6,778 nucleotides of DNA from CAYLZO01 sp964387775 (GTDB taxonomy: Bacteria; Chloroflexota; Anaerolineae; JAAYZQ01), in assembly GCA_964387775.1 (NCBI GenBank), contig CAYLZO010000263.1:1-6778 (forward strand), read 5' to 3'. How positions within the stretch are numbered: the first letter of the stretch is position 1; every line of letters starts with the position of its first letter. Made by a program: the position numbers and the translations under genes. Below are positions 4,006 to 6,778 of this stretch, in pieces. The notes below the pieces were generated by a model, which saw nothing but the letters and a program-made list of their open reading frames with translations, was not told the DNA's origin and did not search any database.

Positions 4006-6410
4006 ATGTGAATCGGAAGGCGCTACCGGTTTCCGCGTTGTCAATCCTGCCCGCCATCCTGTACGCGCCGTTCCTCTTTGGCGGCAAGGTGCTCTACTGG
4101 GGCGTTTACCTGCTCCAGTTCTATCCCTGGCGCCAGCTCGCCGTGGAGCAGATCCGCGCCGGGCACTGGCCCCTCTGGAATCCCTACCTGGGAGCCGGCA
4201 CGCCGTTGGCAGCCAACCTCCAGACCGCGGCCTTTTATCCCCCCAACGTCCTGTTCCTGTTGATGCCGGTTGAGCGAGCCTTGGGCTGGGCGCTGGCCCT
4301 GCACGTGGCCCTGGCCGGGCTGTCGGCCTACTACCTGGCCCGCACCTTGGACCTGAGCCGTTTCGGCGCCCTCGTGACCGGCCTGACCTATGGCCTGGGC
4401 GGCTACGTCGTCGCCCATTGGGTCTTTCCCAGCATGGTCTACGCCGCCGCCTGGCTGCCGCTCATGCTGGCCCTGGCCGAGCGGCTAGTATCCAATATCC
4501 AATACCCAATATCCAAGGCAAAGCGATATTGGATATTAGATATTGGCCTGCTAGCATCAGCCATCGCCCTGCAACTCCTGGCCGGCCACGCCCAGACGAG
4601 CTTCTACAGCCTGCTCATCGTCGCCGCCTTTCAAATTTCAAGTTTCAAGTTTCAAGTTTTAAGTTTCAAGGGGCAAGCTGCAAGGGACAAGTTGCAACTC
4701 GTCACTCGTCACTGGCTACTTGCAACTTGCTACTTGCTACTTGCAACTCTCTGGGGCGCCGCCCTGGCCGCCATCCAGCTCCTGCCCACCGCCGAGCTGG
4801 CCGCCCACTCCCAGCGGGCCGGTACCCTCACCGACCTCGAGTTCGCCTACGGCCTCTCCTTCTGGCCCTGGCGGCTCATCACCCTGTTGGCTCCTGACTT
4901 TTTCGGCAACCCGGCCCATAGCAACGGATCGGGGGGTTATTGGGCCCACGGCACCTACTGGGAGGAGGCGGCTTTCGTCGGCGTGCTGCCCCTGTTGCTG
5001 GCAGGGCTGGCCGTCGTCGCCTGGTGGCGGAAACGACGGTCGGCGGACAAAGGTCCCCTGGCCCTCGTGCCCTTCCTGATTGTGCTGGCCCTCGCCTCCG
5101 TCACCCTGGCCCTGGGCAAGCACACCCCCATTTACCCGCTGCTCTTCCGCTACGTGCCCGGCTTTGGTCTTTTCCAAGCCCCGGCCCGGCTGATCGTCGG
5201 CTACGCGCTGGCCCTGCCCCTCCTGGCCGGCATCGGCGCCGACGCCTTTCGGCCCACGCCCCGCGGCCGGACGGCGCTGCGGGTCCTCCTCGTCGTCGGG
5301 CTAGGGGCCGGGATCGCCGGGGCCGCCGCGAGATGGGGGATGCCTTCCGTCCGCAACAGTTTTGGCGAAAGCATTCTGCGCCTGGGCCTGACACTGGCCC
5401 TCGCGGCCGCCCTGCTCTTGCTGCGCGGCCGTCGGCTTTCAGCCGGCCGCCGGCAGGCCCTCGTCGCGACCTTCGTCGCCCTCGACCTGCTGGCCTTTGG
5501 CTGGGGCCTGGCCCCGGGCGCCGAGCCCACGGTCTATCACAGCCCCGTCGCCACGGCCGAATTCCTCAAGGGCCAGCCGCCGGGCCGCGTCCTGGTCGAT
5601 CCGGCCTACGCCGACGCGGTTTACGACGAGTACGTCTCGCTGGACGCGTTCGGCCCCGCCGATCCGGCCTTCTTGCAGGGGCTGCGCGAGAGCCTCCACC
5701 CCAACCTGAGCGCCGTGCACCATCTGGCCGCCATCGGCAACTACGATCCGCTGACGGTGGGGCTCTACCGCGACCTGTGGGACGAAATCGAGGGATCGAG
5801 TAACAAGTTGCAAGTTGCAAGCAAAGAGCGGTCCTTGTCAAGTCTTTTTGGTGTGCGTTACGTCGTCAGCGATGACGAATGGGACCTGCCGCTGATTTAC
5901 AACACTGGGCCGTTCGTCAGTGTAAACGAAAGCGCCCTGCCCCAGGCATGGCTGGTGCCCCGGGCGCGGGTCGTCAAAGAGGCTGAGGCGCGCTTGGCAA
6001 TCCTGGCCAACCCGGCCTTTGAGCCCCGCGCCGAGGTGCTACTCAGCCACGCACCTGCCTCTCCACCGCCGGAAGGTGACGGGGGCGCGCCTCCAGGGGA
6101 GCCGTCCATCTTGCGCGAAGGGCCAGATCGGGTTATCATTCAGGCCGACGCGGGGCAGGGCGGCTACCTGGTGCTGGCCGACACCTACTACCCCGGCTGG
6201 CAGGCCACCGTGGACGGCCAGCCGGCCGAGATTCTGCCCGCCAATCACGCGTTCCGGGCCGTGCCGCTGGCCGCCGGTCCGCACACCGTCGTTTTTGAAT
6301 ACCGGCCGCGCTCCTTCCAGGCAGGGGCCTGGATCACGCTGGCAGCGGCGTTGCTGCTCGTCGTCGCATTGGGGACTGGAACGTGGACAAGTCGAAAACT
6401 GGCACGCTGA
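4002..6410 (+). CDS. YfhO-like polytopic membrane protein carrying three in-frame 7-bp-repeat arrays (802 aa)
   Basis: This is the second YfhO-type protein. Family marks are LLQFYPWR (37-44), WPLWNPYLGAGTPLAAN (56-72), FYPP (78-81), GKHTPIY (372-378), QAPARL (392-397), a soluble domain from about 520, YYPGWQA (729-735), HTVVFEYRP and a last helix near 775-793. It is 50 residues longer than its paralogue at 152-2410. Part of that comes from 7-bp-repeat arrays coding residues 164-182, 211-250 and about 602-608. The frame is open throughout and all family motifs lie in one frame, so it is probably functional, not a pseudogene. The position matching D46 of the paralogue is V35, with no acidic residue until E49, so catalysis by the usual Asp is uncertain. 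Start ATG 4002 overlaps the previous stop (ATGA). No good Shine-Dalgarno lies close by (GAGGT at 3979-3983 is 18 bases away), so translation probably depends on coupling. A Pro/Gly-rich linker lies near 687-702. Confidence 0.88.
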   Translation: MNVNRKALPVSALSILPAILYAPFLFGGKVLYWGVYLLQFYPWRQLAVEQIRAGHWPLWNPYLGAGTPLAANLQTAAFYPPNVLFLLMPVERALGWALALHVALAGLSAYYLARTLDLSRFGALVTGLTYGLGGYVVAHWVFPSMVYAAAWLPLMLALAERLVSNIQYPISKAKRYWILDIGLLASAIALQLLAGHAQTSFYSLLIVAAFQISSFKFQVLSFKGQAARDKLQLVTRHWLLATCYLLLATLWGAALAAIQLLPTAELAAHSQRAGTLTDLEFAYGLSFWPWRLITLLAPDFFGNPAHSNGSGGYWAHGTYWEEAAFVGVLPLLLAGLAVVAWWRKRRSADKGPLALVPFLIVLALASVTLALGKHTPIYPLLFRYVPGFGLFQAPARLIVGYALALPLLAGIGADAFRPTPRGRTALRVLLVVGLGAGIAGAAARWGMPSVRNSFGESILRLGLTLALAAALLLLRGRRLSAGRRQALVATFVALDLLAFGWGLAPGAEPTVYHSPVATAEFLKGQPPGRVLVDPAYADAVYDEYVSLDAFGPADPAFLQGLRESLHPNLSAVHHLAAIGNYDPLTVGLYRDLWDEIEGSSNKLQVASKERSLSSLFGVRYVVSDDEWDLPLIYNTGPFVSVNESALPQAWLVPRARVVKEAEARLAILANPAFEPRAEVLLSHAPASPPPEGDGGAPPGEPSILREGPDRVIIQADAGQGGYLVLADTYYPGWQATVDGQPAEILPANHAFRAVPLAAGPHTVVFEYRPRSFQAGAWITLAAALLLVVALGTGTWTSRKLAR
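4491..4546 (+). repeat. 7-bp repeat array 1 (8 units), forming an inverted repeat
   Basis: 56 bases divide into eight units of 7: TCCAATA, TCCAATA, CCCAATA, TCCAAGG, CAAAGCG, ATATTGG, ATATTAG, ATATTGG. The first three and last three are near-exact reverse complements. Bases 4492-4513 pair with 4525-4546 (20 of 22 pairs) around an 11-base loop. The array encodes residues 164-182 of the host protein. SNIQYPI and YWILDIG are exactly the three-frame readings of TCCAATA and of its reverse complement. It is AT-rich within strongly GC-rich coding DNA. No T-run follows, so it is not a typical terminator. Confidence 0.9.
4632..4750 (+). repeat. 7-bp repeat array 2 (17 units in one register)
   Basis: 119 bases divide without any gap into 17 units of 7. 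The first part is built on CAAGTTT (4632-4666: CAAATTT, three CAAGTTT, TAAGTTT). Then come CAAGGGG, CAAGCTG, CAAGGGA, CAAGTTG, CAACTCG, TCACTCG and TCACTGG. The last part, 4716-4750, is CTACTTG, CAACTTG, CTACTTG, CTACTTG and CAACTCT. The early CAAG-type units are roughly reverse complements of the late CTTG-type units, so orientation flips midway while register is kept. It encodes residues 211-250, a 7-residue-periodic peptide ending inside a transmembrane helix. It starts exactly on a codon boundary. Confidence 0.92.
5804..5824 (+). repeat. 7-bp repeat array 3 (3 units)
   Basis: CAAGTTG, CAAGTTG and CAAGCAA encode the linker around NKLQVASK (from about residue 601) in the extracytoplasmic domain of the same gene. 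The unit is the same CAAGTTG seen once in the middle of the 4632-4750 array and is the reverse complement of its CAACTTG unit. It is therefore the same repeat family at a second, separate site about 1.05 kb downstream. Confidence 0.75.
6371..6374 (+). promoter_or_regulatory. Possible ribosome binding site for the gene starting at GTG 6383
   Basis: GGGG lies 8 bases before GTG 6383, inside the end of the preceding gene. It is a weak Shine-Dalgarno match at acceptable spacing, used as minor support for this start. Confidence 0.35.
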
Positions 6411-6778
6411 AATCGAGCATCCTCCGTCCCTGGCTGTTGGTGACGGCCGTCGCCATCATCTACATGGTCGCCGTCATTGCCGCCCACGACGGGGACCCGC
6501 TGGCGCTGGCGACCCTGGGCACCCGTTTTTCCGAGGGCGATCCCGCCGGCAGCGAGGGCTACGACGGGCAGTTCGCCTACTATATCGCCCGCGATCCGCT
6601 GGGCGCCCGGCAGCACCTCGACGTGCCGGCCTATCGCTACCAGCGCATCCTCTACCCGCTCCTGGCCCGGCTGCTGGCTACGTTCGCTTCGCTCAGTACA
6701 GGCTTGGGCCGGGAGGCGTGGCTGCCCTACACCCTGCCGCTGATCAACGTCGCCGCCCTGGCCGCCGGGACCTGGCTC
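6383..6778 (+). CDS. N-terminal part of a GT-C-like polytopic membrane protein (3' truncated)
   Basis: The frame from GTG 6383 is open for 132 codons to the window edge. A basic, polar N-terminus (DKSKTGTLKSS) precedes a first helix at about residues 17-34. An outer loop follows with EGYDGQFAYYIARDP (58-72) and PAYRYQRILYPLLARLL (82-98), then a further helix. The D61 motif after helix 1 is placed like the catalytic Asp of GT-C glycosyltransferases, and I recall similar GYDGQF/YRYQRILYP membrane proteins of unassigned function. Glycosyltransferase activity is inferred. It is a third type, distinct from both neighbours. The gene overlaps the previous one by 28 bases. The next in-frame ATG, at 6464, would cut the first helix in half, so GTG 6383 is preferred. 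Confidence 0.8.
   Translation, partial: MDKSKTGTLKSSILRPWLLVTAVAIIYMVAVIAAHDGDPLALATLGTRFSEGDPAGSEGYDGQFAYYIARDPLGARQHLDVPAYRYQRILYPLLARLLATFASLSTGLGREAWLPYTLPLINVAALAAGTWL

Larger units (their letters stand above)
1..6778 (+). other. Operon of five overlapping membrane-protein genes
   Basis: All genes share one strand. Junctions overlap by 4 bases (ATGA 152-155, GTGA 2407-2410, ATGA 4002-4005) or 28 bases (6383-6410). No stretch is free of genes, and no promoter or terminator is seen inside, so one transcript with coupled translation is likely. Every member looks like a GT-C-type membrane protein, and no soluble sugar-activating enzyme or carrier-lipid synthase is in view. Donor supply must come from outside the window. 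Confidence 0.8.

Noticed and set aside
4492..4546. Rho-independent terminator
   Set aside because: The stem is AT-rich, no T-run follows, and it is in the middle of an open gene whose conserved motifs continue downstream.
4632..4750. CRISPR array
   Set aside because: Units are 7 bases with no spacers and lie in an open reading frame. There is no 24-40-base repeat with unique spacers.
4491..4750. Pseudogene or frameshift caused by the repeats
   Set aside because: The reading frame is the same before, through and after both arrays, and family motifs occur on both sides in that frame.
4940..5803. 287-codon open frame on the plus strand in another frame
   Set aside because: It is extremely Arg/Pro/Gly-rich, overlaps the family motifs of the real gene (GKHTPIY, QAPARL), and has no membrane segments. 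It is a shadow frame.
6056..6103. Pro/Gly-rich segment as a further inserted repeat
   Set aside because: It has no 7-base period or clear repeat unit. The paralogue also has a low-complexity linker at the matching place, so it is an ordinary linker.
6477..6743. 88-codon open frame on the plus strand near the end
   Set aside because: The GTG 6383 frame encodes a first membrane helix and an ordered GYDGQF/YRYQRILYP motif in the same DNA. The 6477 frame is Arg/Pro/Ser-rich without features.

Overview
The window holds five consecutive genes on the + strand, and every junction between them overlaps: ATGA at 152-155, GTGA at 2407-2410, ATGA at 4002-4005, and a 28-base overlap at 6383-6410. The outer two genes are cut by the window edges. 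All appear to encode large polytopic membrane proteins of the GT-C glycosyltransferase type. There is no intergenic space, no RNA gene, and no promoter or terminator that I can support. The DNA is mostly GC-rich. The protein style (YfhO-like proteins alternating with other many-helix membrane proteins) recalls uncultured Chloroflexota such as Anaerolineae. That assignment is an impression from protein style, not a demonstrated result.

Layout: (1) 1-155 is the last 50 codons of an upstream gene whose C-terminus resembles that of gene 3. (2) 152-2410 is a 752-residue YfhO-like protein. (3) 2407-4005 is a 532-residue GT-C-like protein starting at GTG with a strong Shine-Dalgarno. (4) 4002-6410 is a second YfhO-like protein of 802 residues. 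(5) 6383-6778 is the N-terminus of a third type of GT-C-like protein, starting at GTG and running off the window. The order may reflect duplication of a pair (gene-3 type followed by YfhO type).

The YfhO family includes Bacillus YfhO, which moves a sugar from a lipid-phosphate carrier to lipoteichoic acid outside the membrane. By analogy the cluster probably decorates or builds a cell-envelope glycan or glycolipid using polyprenyl-phosphate sugars. Donor, acceptor and sugar cannot be read from the sequence.

The most unusual signal is inside gene 4. Three AT-rich arrays of degenerate 7-bp repeats lie in an otherwise very GC-rich reading frame: 4491-4546 (8 units, folding back as an inverted repeat), 4632-4750 (17 units in one unbroken register) and 5804-5824 (3 units). 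All are translated in frame. Because 7 is not a multiple of 3, each array is read through all three frames and gives peptides with a 7-residue period. The second array encodes a whole cytoplasmic-type loop and the first half of a conserved transmembrane helix. Against the paralogue at 152-2410 it seems to replace native sequence rather than simply add to it. Neither of the other two complete genes carries such arrays.
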